This document shows positions 1 to 7,829 of a stretch of 64,000 bases of DNA, in pieces. The stretch covers positions 104,574 to 168,573 of the forward strand of contig NZ_JAHKRT010000009.1 in assembly GCF_018863195.1 (NCBI RefSeq), in the 5' to 3' direction. Below the pieces are notes generated by a model. It saw only the letters and a program-made list of their open reading frames with translations. It had not been told where the DNA came from and made no database searches. This DNA is from Sphingomonas quercus. GTDB lineage: Bacteria; Pseudomonadota; Alphaproteobacteria; Sphingomonadales; Sphingomonadaceae. Every line of letters begins with the position of its first letter. Position 1 is the stretch's first letter. Position numbers and translations under genes: made by a program.

Positions 1-90
1 CCATGTCTCTCTCCCTTCATTATAGTTATGGGAGTCCGGCCACGCAGATGCGTGTCAGGACCTCACCCCTACATGAATACTGTATGCAAC
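1..90 (-). promoter_or_regulatory. Promoter and start codon of a gene running off the left edge
   Basis: On the minus strand an ATG lies at 4-2, preceded by GAAGGGAGAGAGAC, a good ribosome binding site, and by a perfect TATAAT at 24-19. No convincing -35 hexamer is seen at the usual spacing. Further upstream is the operator-like ATACTGTAT (77-85). Only the start codon of the gene is inside the window, so its product cannot be named. The region up to the end of trmB (174) holds no other gene. Confidence 0.45.
77..85. promoter_or_regulatory. ATACNGTAT operator-like dyad
   Basis: ATACTGTAT is an odd-centred inverted repeat about 75 bp upstream of the start codon at the left edge. The same core, ATACCGTAT, lies upstream of the dapA-family gene at the right edge (63906-63914). 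Such cores are typical of FadR-subfamily GntR operators; that assignment is inference. Confidence 0.3.
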
Positions 91-173
91 CCAGGGCCGC
101 GTCAACACGCAAGCCACGGCTGTCACGGTTTATCGTTGCCGCAATGTTTCAAGCTGTTGCGCAATTGCCGCGA

Positions 174-854
174 TCAGCGGCGCCGGTAGCGGAAATACCA
201 GACCTCATGGCCCTTGCGACGGGCCTTGGCTTCGTAACGGGTCTCGGGCCAGCCGCCCGGACGCACCAGGAAGTCCTGGGGCTCGTTGGCAAGCCATTCG
301 AACTCGGGTTGATTTTGCATCACCATCATCGCCCAGCGGCAATAGACCGGATCATCCGTACCGAGGCGAAATTCGCCGCCCGGCTGCAATTTCGCGCCGA
401 TGAGCGCCATCGGACCGGGATTGACCATGCGGCGCTTGGCGTGACGCGCCTTCGGCCAGGGGTCCGGATGGAGCAGGTAGACGAAGCGTAGTGCCCCGTC
501 GGGCACACGCTCCAATACGTCGAGCGCGTCGCCCATGTGAATACGGACATTGGGCAGATGTCGGTCGCGAACCTGCGCCAGCGCGCCGACGACGCCGTTG
601 AGGAACGGCTCGCAGCCGATGAAGCCATGGTCGGGCAGCAGGTCCGCGCGATAGCCGAGATGCTCGCCGGCGCCGAACCCGATCTCGAAATGCAGCGGGC
701 GATCGTCGCCGAACAGCGTGACGGCATCCACCGGCCCTTGTTCGGGGACGGCGATGGCCGGCAACAACTGCTCGACCAGATCGGACTGGCCGGCGCGCAA
801 CGCATGGTTCTGCCGCCGGCCGTACAGGCGGCGGATCGTCATCGGGTCGTTCAT
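174..854 (-). CDS. trmB: tRNA (guanine-N7-)-methyltransferase TrmB
   Basis: 226 residues, normal for TrmB. It makes m7G at position 46 of tRNA variable loops using S-adenosylmethionine, in the cytoplasm. The SAM site FEIGFGAGEHL is near residue 57, the family motif LLHPDPWPKARH near residue 127, and the RLGTDD segment near residue 163. The C-terminus GGWPETRYEAKARRKGHEVW is the conserved TrmB tail. The ATG at 854 gives the usual N-terminus leading into IRRLYGRRQ. It is a single gene, divergent from the amidohydrolase cluster. Confidence 0.95.
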   Translation of the reverse strand: MNDPMTIRRLYGRRQNHALRAGQSDLVEQLLPAIAVPEQGPVDAVTLFGDDRPLHFEIGFGAGEHLGYRADLLPDHGFIGCEPFLNGVVGALAQVRDRHLPNVRIHMGDALDVLERVPDGALRFVYLLHPDPWPKARHAKRRMVNPGPMALIGAKLQPGGEFRLGTDDPVYCRWAMMVMQNQPEFEWLANEPQDFLVRPGGWPETRYEAKARRKGHEVWYFRYRRR

Positions 855-1157
855 GGCGCGCGGCTTAGCGCCGTCGGCGGGGCTGGGGAAGCGATGCCGG
901 GCGCCCGCCCGATTCTTAGCGCAAAGATACCACGCCCTTCGGCTAATCCGATGTGGATCATACGGATAGCCGGGCGAGGCGGGCCGAATTTGGTATTGCC
1001 AAACGGGTCTCAGGAGTTAACGTCAGCCCTATCCGAAGAACAGAAGCGCGCCACGGGGGCATCCGCACCGGCTTTCCGCATCTATTTCCAGGGATTCCTC
1101 CAACTCCGCTCGCGCGGGGTGGGGCGAGGTCGTCACGATCGAACAGGGGTGAGACGC
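855..1157. promoter_or_regulatory. Intergenic region between trmB and the amidohydrolase cluster, with a TTTGG-N5-CCAAA dyad
   Basis: This 303-bp stretch holds no supported gene; an open frame runs through it but lacks family-like sequence before 1158. It must contain the divergent promoters for trmB and for the first COG1228 gene. The clearest structure is the perfect inverted repeat TTTGG-TATTG-CCAAA at 989-1003, a candidate operator for the downstream cluster. No regulator gene lies next to it. Confidence 0.35.
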
Positions 1158-2486
1158 ATGATCCGCAACCGGGCCGCCAAGGCCATTTCTCTGGGTGTCG
1201 CGCTGGGCGCTCTCGCTGCGATGATGGCGCCGGCGCCGGCCGCTGCCAAGGATGTGCTGATCCATGCCGGTACGCTGATCGACGGGGCGAGCGCCACGCC
1301 GCGCTCGAAAGTGTCGATCCTTATCCATGACGATCGCATCGCCGAGGTGCGCGACGGCTTCGTGCGGCCGGGCCGCGGCGTCGAGCTGATCGACCTGTCG
1401 GGCGCGACGGTGCTTCCCGGCTTCATCGAGTGCCACGACCATATCTCGTCGAGCGGCGACCGCCGCCCGCTCAACCGTTTCGTGCAGAGCGAGGGCGACG
1501 CGGTGATCGCCGCCGTCGCCAACGCCCGCAAGGAGATCGAGGAGGGCTTCACGACCGTCCGCGACCTCGGCTCCGGCCCGCTCACCGCGCCGGCGATCAT
1601 CCGCGCCATCGAGGCCGGGCAGATCATCGGCCCGCGCTACTGGACGGCGCTGCAGGCGATGGGCCCGACCGGCGGCCATTCCGATCGCCTCAACGGCCTC
1701 AGCCCGGCGATCAGCGTCGAGGGCCGCGACGATGCGATCATCGATGGGCCTGAGGACGCGGTGGTCAAGGTGCGCGCGCATCGCCGCAACGGCGCCACCG
1801 TGATCAAGATCATGCCGTCCGGGGGCGTCGGCTCGATCGGCGACGATCCCAACCACATGACGATGACCGACGCCGAGATGAAGGCGGCGATCGACACCGC
1901 CCACGCGCTCGGCCTGAAGGTCGCCGCCCACGCCCATGGCAAGCAGGCCATCGACCACGCCATTCTCGCCGGCGTCGATTCCATCGAGCACGGCACCTAT
2001 TCCGATGATGAGAGCTACCGGCTGATGAAGGAGCATGGCACCTTCCTCGTGCCGACGCTGCTCGTCGCCGACGCGATCTACCAGACGGCGGTGAAAACCC
2101 CGGACCGGCTGCCGCCGACCGTTGCCGAGAAGGCCATCGCCGTCACCCCGACGATGGTCGGCAATGCCGGCCGCGCCTATCGCGCCGGCGTCAAGATCGC
2201 GTTCGGCACCGATCAGGGCGCGACTTCCGGCCGCAACAAGGCGGAGGAGTTCGCGCTGCTCGTCAAGGCCGGGCTGACGCCGATGGACGCGATCTTCGCG
2301 GCCACCCGCAACGCCGCCGAGCTGATCGGCACGCCGCAGGACATCGGCTCGATCCAGAAGGGCCGCTACGCCGACATCGTCGCGGTGAAGGGCGATCCGC
2401 TCGCCGATATCACGGTTCTCCAGCGCGTCCAGTTCGTGATGAAGGGCGGCGAGACCGTCAAGCGCGACGGCAAGCTCCTCCGCTAG
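1158..2486 (+). CDS. Secreted COG1228 amidohydrolase (prolidase-like), copy 1
   Basis: 442 residues with a signal peptide (cleavage near APAAAK, residue 31). It is an amidohydrolase-superfamily TIM barrel of the imidazolonepropionase/Xaa-Pro dipeptidase-like group (COG1228). Metal-site motifs are visible: HDH after VLPGFIEC, the bridging lysine in VIKIMPSGG, histidines in AHAHGKQAIDH and SIEHGTY, and the catalytic Asp in FGTDQG. Characterised relatives hydrolyse dipeptides or N-acyl amino acids; the substrate here is unknown. The ATG at 1158 was chosen because it opens a clean signal peptide after AGGGGTGAGACGC; the frame is open far upstream without homology. It is the first of three tandem paralogues. 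Confidence 0.85.
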   Translation: MIRNRAAKAISLGVALGALAAMMAPAPAAAKDVLIHAGTLIDGASATPRSKVSILIHDDRIAEVRDGFVRPGRGVELIDLSGATVLPGFIECHDHISSSGDRRPLNRFVQSEGDAVIAAVANARKEIEEGFTTVRDLGSGPLTAPAIIRAIEAGQIIGPRYWTALQAMGPTGGHSDRLNGLSPAISVEGRDDAIIDGPEDAVVKVRAHRRNGATVIKIMPSGGVGSIGDDPNHMTMTDAEMKAAIDTAHALGLKVAAHAHGKQAIDHAILAGVDSIEHGTYSDDESYRLMKEHGTFLVPTLLVADAIYQTAVKTPDRLPPTVAEKAIAVTPTMVGNAGRAYRAGVKIAFGTDQGATSGRNKAEEFALLVKAGLTPMDAIFAATRNAAELIGTPQDIGSIQKGRYADIVAVKGDPLADITVLQRVQFVMKGGETVKRDGKLLR

Positions 2487-2534
2487 TTCCGGCGCGACGC
2501 CCGCGCCATTCCAATTCCAGTCCGAGGATCGGTC

Positions 2535-3845
2535 ATGAAGACTCTGCTCGCCGCCTCCTGCCTCGCCCTTGCCGTGATGACGGCTGCCACCCCGGCCGAC
2601 GCCAGGGACGTGGTCATCCATGCCGGCCGGCTGATCGACGGCGCCAGCGCTACGCCGCGCACCAAGGTTTCGATCCTTGTCCACGACGATCGTATCGTCC
2701 GCGTCGAGGACGGGTTCGTCACCCCGCCGGGCGCCGAGGTCATCGACCTGTCGGCGAAGACCGTGCTGCCCGGCTTCATCGACGCGCACGACCATATCTC
2801 GATGAGCGAGGACTGGAGCACGCTGGCGCGCTTCACCCATACCGACGGCGATGCCGTGCTCACCGGCGTGCGCAACGCCCGCCGCGACATCGAGACCGGC
2901 TTCACCACCGTGCGCGACGTCGGCTCCGGCCCGCTCGAGGCGCCGGCGCTGATCCGCGGCATCGAGGCCGGAACGATCATCGGCCCGCGCATCTGGACGG
3001 CGCTGGAAGCGCTGGCGCCGACCGGTGGCCATTCCGACGCGCAGAACGGCATGCGCGGCGACATCAGCTTCGCCCAGCGCGACGCGGCGATCATCGATGG
3101 CGCGGACGACGCCCGCTACAAGGTGCGCGAGCATCGCCGGCGCGGCGCCATGCTGATCAAGATCATGCCCTCGGGGGGCGTCGCCTCGATCGGCGACGAT
3201 CCCAATCACATGACGATGACCGACGCCGAGATGAAGTCGGCGATCGATACCGCCCACGCGCTGGGCATGAAGGTCGCGGCGCATGCCCATGGCAAGCAGG
3301 CGATCGACCATGTGATCATGGCCGGCATCGATTCCGTCGAGCATGGCACCTATGCCGACGACGAGAGCTACCGGCTGATGAAGGAGCATGGCACCTTCCT
3401 CGTGCCGACCCTGCTCGTCGCCGACTGGATCTACCAGACGGCGGTGAAGACCCCGGACCGGCTGCCGCCCACCGTCGCCGAGAAGGCCATCGCCGTCACC
3501 CCGACAATGATCGGCAATGCCGGACGCGCCTATCGCGCCGGCGTCAAGATCGCCCTCGGCACCGATCTCACCGGGCTCTCCGGCCGCAACAAGGCGGAGG
3601 AGTTCGCGCTGCTCGTCAGGGCCGGCCTGACCCCGATCGACGCGATCTTCGCCGGCACCCGCAACGCCGCCGAGCTGATCGGCGCGCCCGAGGATATCGG
3701 CTCGATCCAGGCCGGCCGCTTCGCCGATATCGTTGCGGTCAGCGGCGATCCGCTCACCGATATCAAGCTGCTCCAGAAGGTCGATTTCGTGATGAAGGGC
3801 GGCGAGGTGCTGAAGACCGGCGGCAGGATGGTGATCCGCGACTGA
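2535..3845 (+). CDS. Secreted COG1228 amidohydrolase, copy 2
   Basis: 436 residues with a signal peptide ending near TPADAR. It is very similar to the gene upstream: the segments GDDPNHMTMTDAEMK, AHAHGKQAIDH and TVAEKAIAVTPTM are shared nearly verbatim. The metal-site motifs (HDH, KIMPSGG, EHGTY, GTD) are intact. It lies 48 bp after copy 1, so the two probably share a transcript. The substrate is presumably a peptide or an N-acylated or lactam compound, as for the family; this is inference. The sequence is consistent with tandem duplication followed by divergence, mainly around the substrate loop after HDH. Confidence 0.85.
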   Translation: MKTLLAASCLALAVMTAATPADARDVVIHAGRLIDGASATPRTKVSILVHDDRIVRVEDGFVTPPGAEVIDLSAKTVLPGFIDAHDHISMSEDWSTLARFTHTDGDAVLTGVRNARRDIETGFTTVRDVGSGPLEAPALIRGIEAGTIIGPRIWTALEALAPTGGHSDAQNGMRGDISFAQRDAAIIDGADDARYKVREHRRRGAMLIKIMPSGGVASIGDDPNHMTMTDAEMKSAIDTAHALGMKVAAHAHGKQAIDHVIMAGIDSVEHGTYADDESYRLMKEHGTFLVPTLLVADWIYQTAVKTPDRLPPTVAEKAIAVTPTMIGNAGRAYRAGVKIALGTDLTGLSGRNKAEEFALLVRAGLTPIDAIFAGTRNAAELIGAPEDIGSIQAGRFADIVAVSGDPLTDIKLLQKVDFVMKGGEVLKTGGRMVIRD

Positions 3846-3895
3846 GCCAGCGCGGACGGACGGACGGACGAACGACACGAAGAAGGGAACAGGAA

Positions 3896-5206
3896 TTGCG
3901 CATCGTTACCAGCTTGTTGAGTGCCACCGCGATGATGCTGGCCGCGGCCACGCCCGCGCTCGCCAAGGATGTGGTGATCCACGCCGGCCGGCTGATCGAC
4001 GCGGTATCCAATGCGCCGCGCAGCAAGGTCAGCATCATCATCCATGACGATCGCATCACCGATGTGAGGGACGGCTTCGTGACGCCGCAGGGCGCCGAGG
4101 TCATCGACCTTTCGACCAGGACGGTGCTCCCCGGTTTCATCGACGTTCACGATCACGTCACCGGCGGCGGCGCCCGGCGCGACCGGCTGCGCGGCACGCC
4201 GGAGCAGGCGGGCATGCAGTCGGTGTGGAACGTGCGCGCCATCCTGAAGGGCGGCTTCACCTCGGTGCGCGATGTCGGCGGCAATATCGAGGTGCTGGCG
4301 GCGCTGCAGGATGCGGTGGATCGCGGCCTCGTCCCCGGCCCGCGCCTGACCATTTCCGGCCCGGCGATCAGCCCCACCGGCGGCCATTCCGATCCGACCA
4401 ACGGCATTGATCCGCGCTGGGAGCGTGCGGACGACTGGAAGATGACGGTGATCGACGGCCCGGACGAGGCGATCCGCGCCGTGCGCGAGCTGCGCAAGCG
4501 TGGCGCCCAGGTGATCAAGATTCACTCCTCGGGCGGCGTCGCCAGCGTCGGCGACGATCCTAACCTCCAGTTGCTCAGCGACGATGAGCTGAAGGCGATC
4601 ATGACCACCGCCCACTCGCTCGGCCTGAAGGTAGCGAGCCACGCCCATGGCAAGCCCGGCATCGACGCGGCGATCAAGGCCGGCGTCGATTCCATCGAGC
4701 ACGGCACCTATTCCGACGCCGAGACCTATCGCATGATGAAGGAGCGCGGCACCTACATGGTCCCGACGCTGTTCGCCGCGCAGGAAATCTACGACATGGC
4801 GGTGAAGTCCCCGGACAAGCTGCCGCCGACCGTCGCTGAAAAGGCCATCGCCGTCACGCCGACGATGAAGCACAACGCCGCCAACGCCTATAAGGCCGGC
4901 GTCAAGATGGCGCTCGGCACCGATCAGCTCGGCTATCGCCCGCATGGCGAGAATGCGAAGGAGTTCGAATATCTCGTCGCCGCCGGCATCAAGCCGTTCG
5001 ACGCGATCATGATGGGCACGCGCAACGCCGCCGACCTGCTCGGCAAGACGCAGGATGTCGGCTCGATCCAGAAGGGCCGCTATGCCGACATCGTCGCCGT
5101 CGATGGTGACCCGCTCGGCGACATCACCGAGCTGCAGCGCGTCAAGTTCGTGATGAAGGGCGGCAAGGTCTACAAGCAGAACGGCGCGATGCTCGCCGAG
5201 GATTGA
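3896..5206 (+). CDS. Secreted COG1228 amidohydrolase, copy 3
   Basis: 436 residues, third paralogue. It begins with TTG at 3896 behind GAAGGGAACAGGAA and has a signal peptide ending near TPALAK. The HDH motif (DVHDHVTGGG), the lysine in VIKIHSSGG, and the AHAHGK-type, EHGTY and GTDQLG motifs are all present. The loops after HDH and before KIHSSGG differ from copies 1 and 2, which suggests altered substrate preference. It is followed within 20 bp by a strong terminator, so the three genes look like one unit. Confidence 0.85.
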   Translation: MRIVTSLLSATAMMLAAATPALAKDVVIHAGRLIDAVSNAPRSKVSIIIHDDRITDVRDGFVTPQGAEVIDLSTRTVLPGFIDVHDHVTGGGARRDRLRGTPEQAGMQSVWNVRAILKGGFTSVRDVGGNIEVLAALQDAVDRGLVPGPRLTISGPAISPTGGHSDPTNGIDPRWERADDWKMTVIDGPDEAIRAVRELRKRGAQVIKIHSSGGVASVGDDPNLQLLSDDELKAIMTTAHSLGLKVASHAHGKPGIDAAIKAGVDSIEHGTYSDAETYRMMKERGTYMVPTLFAAQEIYDMAVKSPDKLPPTVAEKAIAVTPTMKHNAANAYKAGVKMALGTDQLGYRPHGENAKEFEYLVAAGIKPFDAIMMGTRNAADLLGKTQDVGSIQKGRYADIVAVDGDPLGDITELQRVKFVMKGGKVYKQNGAMLAED

Positions 5207-5225
5207 TCGCCCGCCCGGGAGGAAG

Positions 5226-5263
5226 AAGGGCCGGCCTCCGTCGTGGAGGTCGGCCCTTTTTTT
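5226..5263 (+). terminator. Rho-independent terminator of the amidohydrolase cluster
   Basis: AAGGGCCGGCCTCC-GTCGT-GGAGGTCGGCCCTT forms a long, nearly perfect stem followed by a run of T (to 5263). It sits 20 bp after the stop of the third amidohydrolase and just before the end of the convergent PEP-CTERM gene, so it may serve both. Confidence 0.85.
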
Positions 5264-5267
5264 GCAG

Positions 5268-5924
5268 TCAGGCGCTAGCGCTGGCGGGCCGGATGCGGCA
5301 GCGGCGCAGCCCCGCGCCGGCGACGCCGAAGCCGAGCAGCATCGTCGCCCAGCTCGCCGGCTCCGGCACGGCGGCGGGGCTCGGCCGCTCCGTGGCCACA
5401 TTGATGAACACGAAGGTCAGGTCGTTATAATCCCGGTCGCCCAGGTTCGGATCGTCCTCGAAGCTGACGAACACGCCCGCCGGCACGTCCGGGACGAGCG
5501 GATCATAGGCATAGGCGGCGGAATAGACATGGTTGAAGCCGCCGGCATTGAGCGACGCATCGCTGGACAGGCGAAAGCTGTCGCCGCCGCCCACCACGTC
5601 AATGAAGAATTCCAGCGTGTCGCCGGCGCGCGCCATGCCCAGTTCGGAAACGCTGTAGATGGCCGGATTCGGCCCCAAGCCGTTGATCGGGAACACGCCC
5701 TGCGCGATTTCGACGCCGTTCACTTTCAGGCCGAGCGAAATCTGGAAGCCGGCCGATGCGCCCATGAAATAGGCATAGATCGGGCCATCGCTGACGGCGT
5801 TGAAATCATAGACTGCGGGGTTTTCCACGCCGCGGTCGGGATAGACCGGGGTGGCCGCGTCCGCCGGTGCGGCGAGGGTGAGCGCCGCCGCCATCGCGAT
5901 CGGCAGGGTGATGGACATGCGCAT
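5268..5924 (-). CDS. Exported PEPxxWA-CTERM protein with DUF4114-like segment
   Basis: 218 residues. The N-terminal signal peptide ends near APADAAT. The C-terminus carries VPEPASWATMLLGFGVAG followed by a basic tail, the PEPxxWA-CTERM sorting signal common in sphingomonads and recognised by an exosortase-type system. The stretch FEDDPNLGDRDYNDLTFVF (about residues 155-175) resembles the calcium-associated motif of DUF4114 domains. Probably a surface or matrix protein; the exact role is unknown. The ATG at 5924 has AGGAGAC upstream. Confidence 0.75.
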   Translation of the reverse strand: MRMSITLPIAMAAALTLAAPADAATPVYPDRGVENPAVYDFNAVSDGPIYAYFMGASAGFQISLGLKVNGVEIAQGVFPINGLGPNPAIYSVSELGMARAGDTLEFFIDVVGGGDSFRLSSDASLNAGGFNHVYSAAYAYDPLVPDVPAGVFVSFEDDPNLGDRDYNDLTFVFINVATERPSPAAVPEPASWATMLLGFGVAGAGLRRCRIRPASASA

Positions 5925-6026
5925 TGGCCGGCGTCTCCTGAAGGGGCTGGCGATGCGGCGCCGCGAGGCGATCCAGCTCCGTCGCGAAGTTGAGAGGAGA
6001 CGGGGGGCAGCCCGCCCCGGTTTCCG

Positions 6027-6506
6027 TCAGATCGGCACGGACGGTCGCTGCACCACCGCCTTGAGCGCGAAGCTCGACTGGATGTGCGCCACGTCGGTGA
6101 TGCGGGTCAGCTCGCCGAGCACGACCTGATAATGGTCGAGATCGCGCACCACGACGCGCAGCAGATAGTCCGACCGCCCTGTCATCATGTAGCAGCTGAC
6201 GACATGGGGCAGCTTCTCGACCGCCGCCTCGAAGGCGCTCATCGTCGCTTCCGCCTGGCGTTCCAGCGTGACGAACACGAACACGCTGATCCGGCCGGCG
6301 ATCTTCTCCTCGTTGAGGATCGCCGTATAGCCTTCGATATAGCCGTCGTTCTCCAGCCGTTTCACGCGCCGCAGCGTGGGGGTGAGGGACAGGCCGATGC
6401 GCTCGGCAAGGTCGCGCCAGCTGATCCGTCCGTCGCCGCTGAGGGTGCGCAGGATGCGGACGTCCATGCGATCCAGCTTGCCGCCATTTTCCAGGATGTC
6501 GTTCAT
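6027..6506 (-). CDS. Lrp/AsnC family transcriptional regulator
   Basis: 159 residues. An N-terminal winged helix-turn-helix (about residues 12-60, WRDLAERIGLSLTPTLRRVK) is followed by the RAM/ligand domain (about 70-150), the normal layout for Lrp/AsnC proteins that sense amino acids. The start overlaps the stop of the upstream exported-protein gene by ATGA (6503-6506), so the two are translationally coupled. The target is unknown; autoregulation is usual in the family. Confidence 0.88.
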   Translation of the reverse strand: MNDILENGGKLDRMDVRILRTLSGDGRISWRDLAERIGLSLTPTLRRVKRLENDGYIEGYTAILNEEKIAGRISVFVFVTLERQAEATMSAFEAAVEKLPHVVSCYMMTGRSDYLLRVVVRDLDHYQVVLGELTRITDVAHIQSSFALKAVVQRPSVPI

Positions 6507-6982
6507 GGCTGTATCGGCACCTGCTGCGCGTCGATCAGGCGATAGAACACGCCGCCGCGATCTGCGCGCACCAATTCCATGCGGCCGCTCAGCATGATCG
6601 GCTCACTGCCCGCGCTCACCGGCCCGGACAGCCGCGCCTCGACGAAGCGCTGCGGCCCCGGCGACATGTGGAAGAAACAGTCCGGCTGCGCCGCGAACAG
6701 CAGCATGCGATGCTGCTTGGCGTCGGCCTCGTCCAGCGCCATCGGGAAGCCGACCAGCTTCACCTTGGTGCCGTCCAGCGCGGCGACGTCGCCCGGAAAG
6801 CTCGGCTTCAGATGGCTGGCGCCCTGGGCGTCCGTCCACTCCACCGCCTCGGTCTCCTCCAGCGTGTCCCATGACAGCGTGCCCGGCACGTTCGGGGCCA
6901 GCCGGTCATTATGGGCGAACGCCGGCGCGGCCAGGGCCGATCCGGCGGCGATTATCGTCGCGAAATAACTGATTACCCGCAT
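6503..6982 (-). CDS. Exported DUF3299-like protein
   Basis: 159 residues with a signal peptide ending near APAFAHN. The segments VKLVGFPMAL and FLPH-like CFFHMSPGPQRFVEA resemble the DUF3299 family of small periplasmic proteins, in which a segment such as GYVLPL precedes a Cys-His-Pro motif. The function of that family is not established; some members sit near metal or ABC-transport genes. The ATG at 6982 has GGGGGAAT upstream. It is in an operon with the Lrp-type gene that follows. Confidence 0.6.
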   Translation of the reverse strand: MRVISYFATIIAAGSALAAPAFAHNDRLAPNVPGTLSWDTLEETEAVEWTDAQGASHLKPSFPGDVAALDGTKVKLVGFPMALDEADAKQHRMLLFAAQPDCFFHMSPGPQRFVEARLSGPVSAGSEPIMLSGRMELVRADRGGVFYRLIDAQQVPIQP

Positions 6983-7094
6983 ATTCCCCCCAATTCCGGC
7001 CCAAGCCCGGACAATCGGTCGACCCCCCGCGCTTCGTCAAGGCGCACAATTGGACAGGGGGCATGACCCTGGTGATTCCGGTCGGATGGTGATG

Positions 7095-7673
7095 TCAGGG
7101 CGACAGGCGGGTGACGACCTGATCCGGGCGCACCCGCTCCCGCTCCGCCGCGCGCTCGGCGGCGGTGCCGATCAGCACGACGCCGGCGACGCGCTCACCC
7201 GGCGCGACGCCGATCAGCGCCGTCGCGCGATCGTCATAGGCATGCCACCCGGTCAGCCAGTTCGCTCCGAAGCCGAGCGCCTCGGCGCCGTTGAGCAGAT
7301 TCATCGCGACGGCGCCGGCGGAGAGCCATTGCTCCCACTCCGGTACCTTGTGCCCCGGCACCGCCGCCGAAATCACCGCCACGACAAGCGGCGCGTCGGC
7401 GAGTTTGCGGGTCGACACCCGTGCCTTGGGCGCATCCTCCCGCGTCTCGGCGATCGCCATCAGCCGCTCGATCCAGCGCGCCTTCGCCTCGCCCTCGATC
7501 AGCACCAGTCGCCACGGCGCCAGCCGGCCGTGATCGGGCACGCGCAGCGCGATCTCCATCAGCCGCGCGATCGCGGCGGCGTCCGGCCCCGGGGCGGCGA
7601 GCGCATCCGGCGCCGCCGATCGCCGCCGCGCCAGCAGGTCCGCCAGATCCGGGGAGGGGGAAGGGCTGGTCAT
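7095..7673 (-). CDS. Nitroreductase family protein (YdjA-like)
   Basis: 192 residues, the short monodomain nitroreductase type. RRSAAPDAL near the start and RVPDHGRLAPWR (about residues 45-56) are the FMN-phosphate-contacting motifs of the YdjA subgroup. GAVAMNLLNGAEALGFGANW (about 125-144) is the conserved central helix. It is predicted to use FMN and NAD(P)H to reduce nitro compounds or quinones in the cytoplasm. The start at 7673 is preceded by AAGGAG. It stands alone, divergent from the Tat-exported amidohydrolase. Confidence 0.85.
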   Translation of the reverse strand: MTSPSPSPDLADLLARRRSAAPDALAAPGPDAAAIARLMEIALRVPDHGRLAPWRLVLIEGEAKARWIERLMAIAETREDAPKARVSTRKLADAPLVVAVISAAVPGHKVPEWEQWLSAGAVAMNLLNGAEALGFGANWLTGWHAYDDRATALIGVAPGERVAGVVLIGTAAERAAERERVRPDQVVTRLSP

Positions 7674-7829
7674 GGCGCTCCTTTTTCACGTCGCGGGTTG
7701 GTCCTCCATAGGCGCTCCGGCCCGCTTCCCGCCACCCTTGACGACTCCCGACTCGCGTGATCAATGATGCCGACGCCGCAGCGCAGCGACGCAAAAACAG
7801 GCGGGGTCGGGGACAAGGGGGCTCTGAAC

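Noticed and set aside
3850..3872. CGGACGGACGGACG short tandem repeat between amidohydrolase copies 2 and 3
   Set aside because: Only three to four units; too short to be more than a low-complexity spacer.
1029..3878. A 949-residue open frame antisense to the first two amidohydrolases, and a 623-residue one over 3530-5401
   Set aside because: Both are artefacts of high GC content opposite real genes; translations are rich in Arg/Ala/His and show no family motif.
7050..7760. A 236-residue open frame antisense to the nitroreductase
   Set aside because: Arg/His-rich composition, no ribosome binding site, and full overlap with a recognised enzyme gene.
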